DNA of 64,000 nt from Tethya wilhelma (taxonomy: Eukaryota > Porifera > Demospongiae > Tethyida > Tethyidae): NCBI GenBank assembly GCA_964030475.1, contig CAXIPT010000003.1, positions 10,761,684-10,825,683 on the forward strand, written 5' to 3'. A program made the translations under genes and the position numbers. Within the stretch, counting starts at the first letter, position 1, and each line of letters opens with the position of its first letter. The notes below the pieces were generated by a model. The model worked only from the letters and a program-made list of their open reading frames with translations. It did not search any database and was not told the DNA's origin. This document shows positions 55,801 through 64,000 of this stretch, piece after piece.

Positions 55801-56185
55801 TTGATTCTGGTGCCATGTAACCACAGTTAAGGATTGTTAGGTTAGCGAGCAAGACATTCTTTACATTGGAAAACTCAAAAGCAGATCCTCCAATACATTC
55901 AATAGTTGCTAATTGGTGGCTGTTGCTACTAACAAACTTGACTGTAGAACCATTGGTAAACAAAATGACTCTCTGTGTTGTTAGAAGATGTTTGCCCTCA
56001 GTGAAATTCAGGGTAATGATGTCAAATGATGAATGAATCGGTGAATATGATGAATATTGATCAAGGGTCCAGCACGGCCCAGCAGTATTTGTAGTGAAGC
56101 AGACATTTTGAGTATCAGACATTACCAACAATGGCACACACATGAGGAGAGCACTAGCAAGAAGCAAGTTCAATGCCCACATCAT
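49180..56185 (-). CDS. Beta-helix, polytopic membrane, ZU5 and Death receptor
   Basis: Six exons in phase encode 2064 residues: 51454-56185, 50588-51237, 50364-50528, 49889-50078, 49595-49720, 49180-49511. Residues 1-23 are a signal peptide. About 30-720 is a right-handed beta-helix-like ectodomain, with repeated N-T-A-x-x-GGA/V motifs (NTGTTGGAL, NTARLAGGVF, NTARTGGALAL) as in Pmp or pectin-lyase-fold proteins and many N-glycosylation sites. A cysteine-rich stalk follows (RTGLLCGQCSGDL, CKECS). Then come about nine membrane segments, a Ser/Thr/Glu-rich cytoplasmic stretch, a ZU5 domain (about 1605-1700: FRVPPGAI, GPFSFPPGMMAVSPIVWIC, PFELMLPH), a UPA-like or unknown region, and a Death domain (about 1972-2055: EVISLVASKWYIIGVQL, CIEVFKLWRRRLHP, YTWATIIRVLKTPAVGE). 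The first exon would stop six codons past its end if unspliced, but it has a good donor (CAAA then GTAAGT) and the next exon continues the frame. Probably a surface receptor signalling through Death-domain contacts (inference). Confidence 0.8.
49830..49888. repeat. (CA)n microsatellite that supplies a splice donor
   Basis: A CA run on the plus strand (GT on the transcribed strand) begins exactly at the end of exon 49889-50078 of the ZU5-Death gene. The donor dinucleotide is therefore the first GT of the repeat (AAAG followed by GTGTGTG). Confidence 0.85.
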
Positions 56186-57511
56186 TGAGACTGTAAGTTC
56201 ACGAAGTTACGATAAATCACTCTGACTTTCCTGAAATGTGCAGCTTTACCACACACAGTGTATGATTGAAATGTATACAGTTAGACGGTCTATATGATCA
56301 ATAGTTTTGTTATGGTGCAATCTGTTCCCAAAAATGACTAGCAAAATGTTTAGACATCACATGCAGAAAAACAAACAGTTGATAATAAAAACTATCTTGG
56401 AAACTTTTCTTTATAGATTGAGAAGATTTCTCAACATGCTTAGTGCTATTCATAATAATAAATATTATTATTATAAATTATCTCTAACCTTGATCTCTGG
56501 GGAGTTATAGCTATTAAGATACTCAAATACTATAAGTGAGTTTATAGAGTGAGTTGATCCCTTGTAACAATAACAATGATTACATCATCCATGTGGACAA
56601 CCATACAAAATTATTTGGACAATGCATACACTTCCTGTGTATTTTGAACAATAGACTATTAATAACAATTAATATTGTTATGATTGTTATGACCTACTCG
56701 GTACCAGGTACAAATATAGTCATTAGCTCATCAGGTGAGCAAGATATTGTTCAAGTCAAAGTTATAGTGGTCCAACAATTCACTAAGTCTTACTGCATGT
56801 AGCAATTAGAGGCAATGTCCAACAACTATAGTCAAGATTAATTGTCCTATAGTAGGTCTTATAGTACTAGTTTTGATCAACAAGTCTTTACTTCCTACTA
56901 TGATAAGACTTTCAGTTACACTGGCTATAATAATATTATTATAGGAGCAATGTAGAAAAATATGTTCGGCCTATACATGCATGCATGTAAAATTACAGTA
57001 CTAAGTCTAGCTAGTAAGGGTGATATTGAGGCATGCATGCACATTCAGGCTGAAGCAAGAACAGCTAGCTAGCTATAGATTATACAGGTAGCTCTACTAT
57101 AGACAAAAAATGGTATTAATTTTGTTCTGACATAATAATATTCTATCATGCAAAAATTGCTTACCTACAGGGCAGATCTAAATTTCGTGCATGAACACTG
57201 AATAAAGTAGCTACCAGCCGTCCTATAGCTCGATCACAATTTGAAAAGTTCAAGCCAGCTTACGATTAGGGCAGCCGATGAATCTTCTGACATGATTATT
57301 CAGTATGTGCACTCACTGAACCTTATGATTGTGCCGTGCTTGCAAGATTACGTAAGCATTAGCCCCGCCCACAGTATTTACATTACATGCCAATTTACAT
57401 AATTTAAAAACTCCGTTTAAAACTGCATTATAAAAACCATAATTTTGTTAACACATAGATAGCCGGAGTATATTATCTATGGTTAACACAACTTGCAGAT
57501 TGTTTTCAGAT
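56186..57511. other. No gene recognised; upstream of the ZU5-Death gene
   Basis: About 1.3 kb of AT-rich sequence between the start of the ZU5-Death gene and the end of NPRL2. It should hold the ZU5-Death promoter. The only marked item is the motif at 57461-57482, shared with 45846-45867. The plus-strand open frames here are low complexity and unconvincing. Confidence 0.5.
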
Positions 57512-59983
57512 CTATTTCCAGCATATAAGCAAGTTTGAAGAGTTTTCAATTTGATTTTCAAGCTCTTGACTTGAAATCTCTAAAGGAAAGAAAAGCTTAA
57601 ATGTTTACACTGAGTATATATGTGTTGGTGTATATAAAAAATATTATAATATTATAGTAAGTCCACTACCGATTGCAACGGACACTAGTACTAAGTACTA
57701 TGAGCGACCGTCAATGGTGGAACTTGCAAAGTTTAAATCAACATAAGGCACAAAACAAACATAACATAGAACATGATTATGTGATAAGATAGTAAAGTGG
57801 CCCATGCTTGGGCAATTTCCAAGGTGGGGTAATTCTGATGTTTACAGTACTATCTCTGAGTCAGAACATTGCACGGTGTGCTTGGTCACATATTGAAAGC
57901 AATTATTATCCTGACACAGCAACATCAATGGTATTCAGGGTATAGCTCCTCTGTGTATAACAATAAGCAATTCAAAGACCTTTGAAAGGGTCATAAGGTT
58001 GGCACAATTTAATGCATACTCTTGTTGTGAAGTTTGGTAATGTTTCATACGCACACAAACCAACAAACTTTTGGTACCCCTATTATTATTATTATTATTA
58101 TTATTACAATGCATCTACAAACTGCATTTTGTACATAATTATTATGGTGAGTGTTATAAGGGGTGAACAACAGACATTATTATGGATATCTTGTGTATAG
58201 TACTATAAACTCTTGAACAAAAACTGTGCAAAAGACTCACCTAAAGCACAGCAAATTTCATCAAAGCAGTGTGAACCATCAAGATAGCTGTACAGACAAA
58301 CAACATACGATAACAATGACAAACTGAAAACTTTTAAGCTATTCTTAAAATCACTGGAGGTCACATACGGCAGTAGGTGTTGAAGCTGTGGTGAAAGTGG
58401 TCCTTTTGATCGTACATAAGCTGGATATCTCTGTAGATGTCTAATAAGCCCTCGCATTAACCCATACTGAACAAGCATCCTGGAATATAAAACTATCACA
58501 GTTAAGGTTTTACTATAGAGAACATCCATGTATACATATAGTATACAAGGCCATAGATGATGATATTCATTTTTACTTTTCGTTAACTCCTAAAGTTCGA
58601 AGGTCACTTCTTTCACAAAGATCTCTGACTGTCATACCAGACTCAAGACTGCAGTAGAGGCGAAATACATCAGCTACTGATGGAGTACATCCTGCATTAG
58701 ACATGTAAATATATAAGTGTATGTAAAATTGCCATCCATACATACAAGAGAGAGGATATTATACAGAATTCCTTACTACCAAGTTTACTTAGCTGGCTAG
58801 CCTCATCCCAGGCCACTCCCTTAACTTTTTTTGCTTGGGGGAGCCTGGGAACTTTAAGCTACAGCTGGCTACATTTGGTGACACAGTTAGCACACACCAT
58901 TACCCAATACTAACATACTATTACAAGGTACATAATATTCTTCTTAGATGTGGTTAGTACTTTTGCTGAGGTTTCACTCTATAGTAGCCAACACATGCTC
59001 TTGGTACTAGTACCTCAAGTGGTATTCTACCACCAAACAGGAAACATAAGCAAAAATTATAGTAATTGGATTACACTGATAATGAATATGAAATGAGATA
59101 TACCTATATACTAAGCAATATACAGGTATATGCCTTGCAACATTGCCATGGTTTTAATTTACCGAAAGTGTGGATTCCTATAATAATACTAAAGAGCTGT
59201 TGACATGGCTGTCTAGGGCAGGGATTTTGAAACTAAATCAACACATAGGCCTTATAATCCACTCTGAATGGAAGAAGGCAGTTCTACTGATAGCCAGCCA
59301 CAGTTTTCAAGCTCTAGTTTACAACATACAGTATAGTATACTAGTCATCGGAGACTCTAACCTGCCAGGGCCACATACTGTAAACATTCCTTTTGTAGTT
59401 CAGGGTCTGTGAGTATCTCTTGGAGCTTGGGTAGGGCAATGTACACATTGGAGTACTGCAAGTGTACAAACAATAAATACAGATGAATCTGGCAATATAA
59501 CACTCAATAAAAGTACTGTACCTGAAATATGCTTATCAACTTTAGAAAGCCGTATACACTGAAAGAAGAAAGGGGAAAAAAATACAACACAACAAACAAA
59601 CAAACACTTTGAGTAACAGAGATAAACAGTATGGCATTGTTTGTGTACAACCATTGTATGGCTGTTGATTTATATCTTAATGCTACAACTTACACCAAGT
59701 GCTGTATACATATTTTGACCATGACAATATCCACATCTGACTCCTTGGCTATCTTCTTCACATGATTGAAACCATTAATGCAGGGTAAAATCTGAGAGAA
59801 CAATCATCTTACCAGCCAGTCAAAGGTCATTCCAAACTCGTGGTACCTGTTCAATGGTGAGGTCCCATGTGGTGCTCTCAATGTCCTCTCTTGTACAAGT
59901 GAAGACAGGCACATGATAGTCATGGACAGTGGGGGGTTCTTGGAGGGATGGCGTCACTTTCAAATGTAAATGATTTGTCTCAT
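57512..59983 (-). CDS. NPRL2: NPRL2 (GATOR1 subunit), C-terminal 235 residues
   Basis: Eight exons join in phase: 59847-59983, 59694-59791, 59522-59558, 59362-59455, 58577-58691, 58369-58479, 58241-58287, 57512-57579. They match vertebrate NPRL2 from about residue 180 to the end: HLHLKV, YHVPVFTC...TWDLTIEQ, ILPCINGFNHVKKIA, YSNVY, FRLYCSLESGMTVRDL, QYGLMRGLIRHLQRYP, GSHCFDEICCALG, ENQIENSSNLLICWK. NPRL2 with NPRL3 and DEPDC5 forms GATOR1, the Rag GTPase-activating complex that shuts down mTORC1 when amino acids are short. The first exon listed has an acceptor and needs one base from an upstream exon, so the gene continues 5'. No exon for the N-terminal longin-type domain was found up to 64000, and an unrelated gene lies in between. 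Confidence 0.9.
58081..58106. repeat. (TTA)n trinucleotide run
   Basis: About eight and a half TTA/ATT units in the intron before the last NPRL2 exon. Confidence 0.9.
58798..58860. mobile_element. Short relative of the 38952 MITE
   Basis: TAGCCTCATCCCAGGC at the left and GCCTGGGAAC near the right form inverted ends like those at 38952-39180. AGCTGGC occurs on both sides as a possible target-site duplication. It is intronic in NPRL2 and only about 63 bases long. Confidence 0.55.
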
Positions 59984-60484
59984 CTGCATAAGGGAGAAAA
60001 ATAAAACTACCATCATAAAACCATCATAACTACTATCACGCATTCTCAGAATCTGTAACGATAATTGCCAGAGTCTTTGATGTAATATTTTGGGAGGTAT
60101 CAACGCACTCTGTTGATATAGAGAGGTTAGAATTGAAATCATGCCAAACAACCCCTGCCTGCCTCTCAAAGTGGGATATATTATAGAGATGGTCAAGCCA
60201 AGCATCTAGCTTTACATTTGCATCGCACATTAATTCAATAATTTCCCCACCTTTAGTGAACAACCAGCTAGTTTAGATGAACACATGTATCAACTATAAT
60301 TCAAACTAACTGCTTTAAACAAGCACACAACTGACAATCTAAGAAGACTAAAACAGTGACAAAATTAATTACTACAAATTAACAACTATACAATAATTAT
60401 TTTGATAAACCAAAAAACACACAAACTGTATTCTACTCTGTGGTCATATAATTGTACCATACGAATAGAGACATTTTCATACAT
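59984..60484. other. Spacer with one unexplained minus-strand open frame
   Basis: Between the first NPRL2 exon seen and the stop of the polytopic gene. The minus-strand frame 60036-60263 (GGEIIELMCDANVKLDAWLD, ISHFERQAGVVWHDF, three N-glycosylation-like sites) follows a possible acceptor (ACTAAAG). It does not match NPRL2 residues 1-180 as I know them. It may be an unassigned exon or chance. Confidence 0.35.
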
Positions 60485-62308
60485 TCATTCAGAATTGAGT
60501 CCAGGCTTTGGTATAAGAGGAGGATATTCACTACTGTGCTCCAGTCGATATGCTGGTGTATATTCAGGAGCAATGTTCCTGTTCAACAATCGGTTAACAA
60601 CATGTTTCAACATTGGGAACAGAGCCTTCCCTCTTGCAGTAGGAATGAAGAAAGTTACAAAATAAAGTATCCCAAACAGAGCATGACCACATAGTAAAAT
60701 AAATCCTACTACGTAAGCTACCCAATGAACCACAAAATAACACATCACTTGTGTTTCAATCTGTATCAGAAAAGACAGTAACCCAATAATAAGACAAGAA
60801 AACAATACTAAATCTATACATCTGTGTAAGGAGGACTTGTGTGGTTGGAACAGTGCTATCATCAAAAGAGCAAGCACAGCAAATATTATGGCTACTGAAA
60901 AGAAGACAGTAACATTTAATAGAGCCATCGGAGCAAGAGAAACAAGTCTCAGCAGAAGATAAAATGCAGCAAAACACCTGTAGTCACGAGGGTGAGTCTT
61001 AAAGCTACCTTGAAAGACATCCATGAATGTAGTTAGAGCAAGGCTGTTGAATTTACAACAATTGAGACACCTATGAAAACATCGACAAGGATAGACAAAC
61101 AAGAGGACTAGTGGAAAGATGTTGAAGGTAAGAAGAAAGAAAATGGCCAAAAGAGCATAAGGAAGGTGATGGGCTCTAAAGAATTCAATTGTTGGATCAA
61201 ACAAAACACGCAAATGTAATTGAGAGCCATTTATGCTATACAAATGACCAGGTGTAAGAAGATCAAATGATGTGTTAAGAATCTTGACATAAGAGAGCAG
61301 TAGAAATGTTGCAAATGTTTCAATAAGGGACTTTTTGATATTCCACTCTCTACGAATGCAAATGAAACACCTGTAAAATGGTTTCCACAGACAAACTACA
61401 ACACTGTAGCGGTCATGAAGTTTCACACATACATATGTAACAATCACCAGCACTAGTGGGTAGACAGCTATAGCATAGTCAAGACTCAGTGTTAGAAGGG
61501 AAGACATTCCAGGGTGAATACAAAATGGACGATACAAGGAACGGAAGAAGTCAAGATTCCAAATACTATAAAATGCTATAGTACATTTTATTGACAACAA
61601 CATACCTGGAGGAACGGAAAAATTGGAAAGCAATAGGAATTTTGCTAGTGTTGGTGAAGTACCCAGTTGTGCAGTTAGAATATAGCCTTGAATAGCTCCT
61701 GAAGTAGCTGATATTCGGAACACAATTGCTAAGATGTAGAAGATGGTTAAAGGAAGATAAGCTATAGCAATGTACTTCAACCAGTTGTATTTGTACTCTG
61801 TACACTCCACACAGCCTAGGCTGTAGGAATAAACAGGCAGGGTATAATTCTCCTCACACCCTCCACACATCAGACCAGTACGACTCATGTTGAGATCAGA
61901 ACAGAGATGGCTGTTCAGTTCGCTCCCAGTCTCATCTGGTAGAGGCTTATGGATAATGTTGTAATGAAAAGCTCCATAAGTGTTATCTAGAGCCTTGTCA
62001 TGGATGGGCACGTGGCATCTAACAAGACAGTATCCCACAACTGTCATATTGCGTTCTGTGCTGTAAGACATGCAGTAACAATATGGAAGAGACACCACAA
62101 CATCCTTGGTCAAATCTCCCATACAATGTACAATTCCACGTACATTTCTTCCACATTTACAAGTGTTGTTGACAGTTGGTGAAGTCCAGAGAGGACAACC
62201 TTCATTAGAAATGACAGTAGTCTCTTTGAGTAGCTGTTCATTGCACTCAGTTGAATGTACTAGGTACAATAAGCCTACTACTAGCTTTGCCACAATAGAA
62301 ACATACAT
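60485..62308 (-). CDS. Polytopic membrane protein sharing the receptor module
   Basis: A single exon of 607 residues. A signal peptide (MYVSIVAKLVVGLLYLVHS) is followed by a cysteine-rich extracellular part of about 150 residues. It includes SRTGLMCGGCEENYTLP and CVECTEYKYNW, matching the stalk RTGLLCGQC...CKECS of the 2064-residue receptor. Then come about nine to ten membrane segments with shared landmarks (LLSYVKILN against LLSYLKILR; GSFKTHPRDYR against GPFKTRYRF; a HxP segment start). The tail is only about 50 residues (EYTPAYRLEHSSEYPPLIPK), with no ZU5 or Death domain. It also lacks the beta-helix. It could act as a partner, decoy or ancestor-like version of the large receptor (inference). 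The function of the module is unknown to me; it is not a recognisable rhodopsin-type GPCR. Confidence 0.85.
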   Translation of the reverse strand: MYVSIVAKLVVGLLYLVHSTECNEQLLKETTVISNEGCPLWTSPTVNNTCKCGRNVRGIVHCMGDLTKDVVVSLPYCYCMSYSTERNMTVVGYCLVRCHVPIHDKALDNTYGAFHYNIIHKPLPDETGSELNSHLCSDLNMSRTGLMCGGCEENYTLPVYSYSLGCVECTEYKYNWLKYIAIAYLPLTIFYILAIVFRISATSGAIQGYILTAQLGTSPTLAKFLLLSNFSVPPGMLLSIKCTIAFYSIWNLDFFRSLYRPFCIHPGMSSLLTLSLDYAIAVYPLVLVIVTYVCVKLHDRYSVVVCLWKPFYRCFICIRREWNIKKSLIETFATFLLLSYVKILNTSFDLLTPGHLYSINGSQLHLRVLFDPTIEFFRAHHLPYALLAIFFLLTFNIFPLVLLFVYPCRCFHRCLNCCKFNSLALTTFMDVFQGSFKTHPRDYRCFAAFYLLLRLVSLAPMALLNVTVFFSVAIIFAVLALLMIALFQPHKSSLHRCIDLVLFSCLIIGLLSFLIQIETQVMCYFVVHWVAYVVGFILLCGHALFGILYFVTFFIPTARGKALFPMLKHVVNRLLNRNIAPEYTPAYRLEHSSEYPPLIPKPGLNSE

Positions 62309-63929
62309 TGCTTCATGAAATTAATACCATAAACTATTCTAGAACGAAATAGCACTACATGTATATATGAACACAGGTATTGAACCTTGACATCAACACA
62401 CTACGTAAGAATGAATCATATTAGAAACGGATGTTAAGTAAATTATGATGTGTACGCCAGAATGAATCCAAAACAATATCAACATTTAATTTCTGAATAC
62501 ATTGTTTTCATAAACCCATACTAGTACAATAACTTTCAAAGAACAACAATGACTCAGTAACTGCTTGATCATCAGCATGGTTGATACACTCGTGTATTTT
62601 AACTTCAATGCCAGTGAGTGGTAACCCCAGTGTTCATTCATTTGGAAACTATTGCAAACCTTTATATAATGTTAAGAACTTTTAAGTTGCAATAATCATT
62701 ATGACATACGTATAAATCTTCGCATTTATGCACAGAGCAATTTAAGGAAACCAACGATCTTTTATATATACTGTAGTAACTTTGTTTATGTGTGTGAGTG
62801 TCCATTATATTTACAATAAATCTGAGTGGAAGACCTGAAAGCAATTAATCCAGTATGTTGCATCACTCCTGAGTTATGCTCAAGAAGCCTGATTACAACA
62901 CTTTGTTTCAAACATTAATAAGTGATTTTATTTGGCACACAAACAAGTTTTTCAAACCAGTGATATAGCTTATAATATTATAAGTTACTGAAGTGTACGT
63001 GTACAATTCTCCGTCAAATCATTCAACTCACTTTATACTGTGTGCTAAGTAAACGAATGAGGTTTGCTCACCAGCAGGAGTGCTAAGTACTGCATGTATG
63101 AAGAGGAAATTTGCAAAAATTTCCCCAGTATTAAAAACAGTTACTGTCGTTGTCACATTTAAGCTTTTTTCTGGGATATAGATGAATTTTGTGAAGGGGT
63201 GGTGACTCGATCCCGTATGCATTGTACTGGTATGTGCGATGGTGGTCCAGATGACAGTCAACGCTCAATTTGAAAGTGAGATTTTAGTGCTGGTCAATGG
63301 TCAAAATAGAATTTCAGAATGAACAAAATTGGTAAAGGTCAACAGAAAATGATGACACATTTCTCAGTGTGAGAAATTCCACATTTAAGGCCAACAGTTA
63401 AGCTCAAATTTTAGCAATGGTCAACTGTTAAACAGCAATATTTGCATGGTCAAATTTTGACCATGGTCACAGATGCAAGTACTGTGCATATAGGAGTCAC
63501 CACCCCTTGTTCTGTTGATATCAATTGAAAGGTATAACTAAACCTATATCTTGAATGTTAACTAGTGAAACCTTCAATTAGAACACAATACTATAGTACG
63601 GTCAAGGATGGACTACTATAGCTTGAGAATTTCATATTTCTACTGCACATTTCTAGTCAGTTATACTACATTGCATACGGTGGTCAAAGAGACACCACAA
63701 CACAGAATTACATTTAGTTTAAAAATGAGTAAACAAGCTAAACAACAACACTAAGCGCATATAGAACTATCAATCTAAACAAATACTAATACTATTCACA
63801 GAGGAAAGTTAATAAGTGTATCATTCTAAACACTACACAATTATTTGATAAACTAGAAAAAGAAACTAAACAATAAACTATAGCTATATGCCATAGCACC
63901 AATATCCACACATTCATTCAGAAATGAGT
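62309..63929. other. Spacer between tandem polytopic genes
   Basis: About 1.6 kb, mostly AT-rich. It holds the promoter of the polytopic gene and the 3' flank of the next copy, plus an inverted-repeat element at 63194-63508. The minus-strand frame at 63028-63261 overlaps that element and resembles no known family. Confidence 0.5.
63194..63508. mobile_element. Inverted-repeat element with GGTCAA-rich body
   Basis: AAGGGGTGGTGACTC at the left is inverted exactly at the right end (GAGTCACCACCCCTT). The body repeats TGGTCAA and its complement at irregular spacing in both orientations. No clear target-site duplication. Probably a MITE. Confidence 0.65.
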
Positions 63930-64000
63930 TCAGGCTTTTGTTATAAGAGGAGGATACTCACTACTGTGCTCCAGTCGATATGCTGGTGTATATTCAGAAG
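63930..64000 (-). CDS. 3' end of a third polytopic family member
   Basis: The last 23 codons visible read SEYTPAYRLEHSSEYPPLIT, then K, A and TGA. They match the C-terminus of the 607-residue gene (60485-62308) almost exactly. A one-base difference near the end changes PKPGLNSE to TKA and shortens the protein by five residues. The rest lies beyond the window. Confidence 0.85.
   Translation of the reverse strand, partial: SEYTPAYRLEHSSEYPPLITKA

Noticed and set aside
63028..63261. Minus-strand 77-codon frame as an exon of the next polytopic gene
   Set aside because: It overlaps the end of an inverted-repeat element, has no good splice sites and lacks the cysteine pattern of the family.

Overview
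This window looks like nuclear DNA of a sponge (Porifera), most likely a demosponge such as Amphimedon queenslandica. That is inference: the DNA is AT-rich, introns are short with plain GT-AG sites, CA/GT microsatellites and small inverted-repeat elements are dense, and the genes combine animal-only families (T-box factor, Death, ZU5 and FN3 domains) with domain mixtures typical of sponges. One 336-base N run (14070-14405) and single Ns at 24233, 25588 and 46212 mark assembly joins, and duplicated sequence sits beside three of these four places.

Left part (1-31200). Two retinol-dehydrogenase-like SDR genes lie on the minus strand (one broken, one intact) and a third, with an internal stop, lies on the plus strand at 25975. 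A minus-strand single-pass membrane protein gene (5567-6259) stands head to head with a nine-exon plus-strand receptor gene (7275-11215) encoding a signal peptide, Ig-like and FN3-like domains, one membrane segment and a tail rich in tyrosine motifs. The 3' half of that receptor is repeated almost perfectly after the gap. Next come a Rab GDI gene whose second coding exon cannot be found, a duplicated GDI last exon, and a seven-exon minus-strand gene (27338-31189) encoding a Death, coiled-coil, SH3 and Kelch scaffold.

Middle (31900-48800). A complete 34-exon exportin-T (XPOT) gene runs on the minus strand. Inside its largest intron, on the other strand, sits an intronless gene for a secreted cysteine-containing protein with its own TATA box. 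A complete six-exon T-box gene follows.

Right part (49180-64000). Six exons on the minus strand join in phase into one 2064-residue protein: signal peptide, beta-helix-like ectodomain, cysteine-rich stalk, about nine membrane segments, then a cytoplasmic ZU5 and C-terminal Death domain. A shorter gene with the same cysteine stalk and polytopic module follows at 60485-62308, and the 3' end of a third member reaches the window edge. The C-terminal part of NPRL2 (GATOR1 complex) lies at 57512-59983. Its 5' exons are not in the window, so the short polytopic genes may lie inside an NPRL2 intron.

Exon models were built by hand from splice sites and phase. For the receptor, the Death-Kelch gene, XPOT, the T-box gene and the ZU5-Death gene, every junction keeps frame and the total length is a multiple of three.
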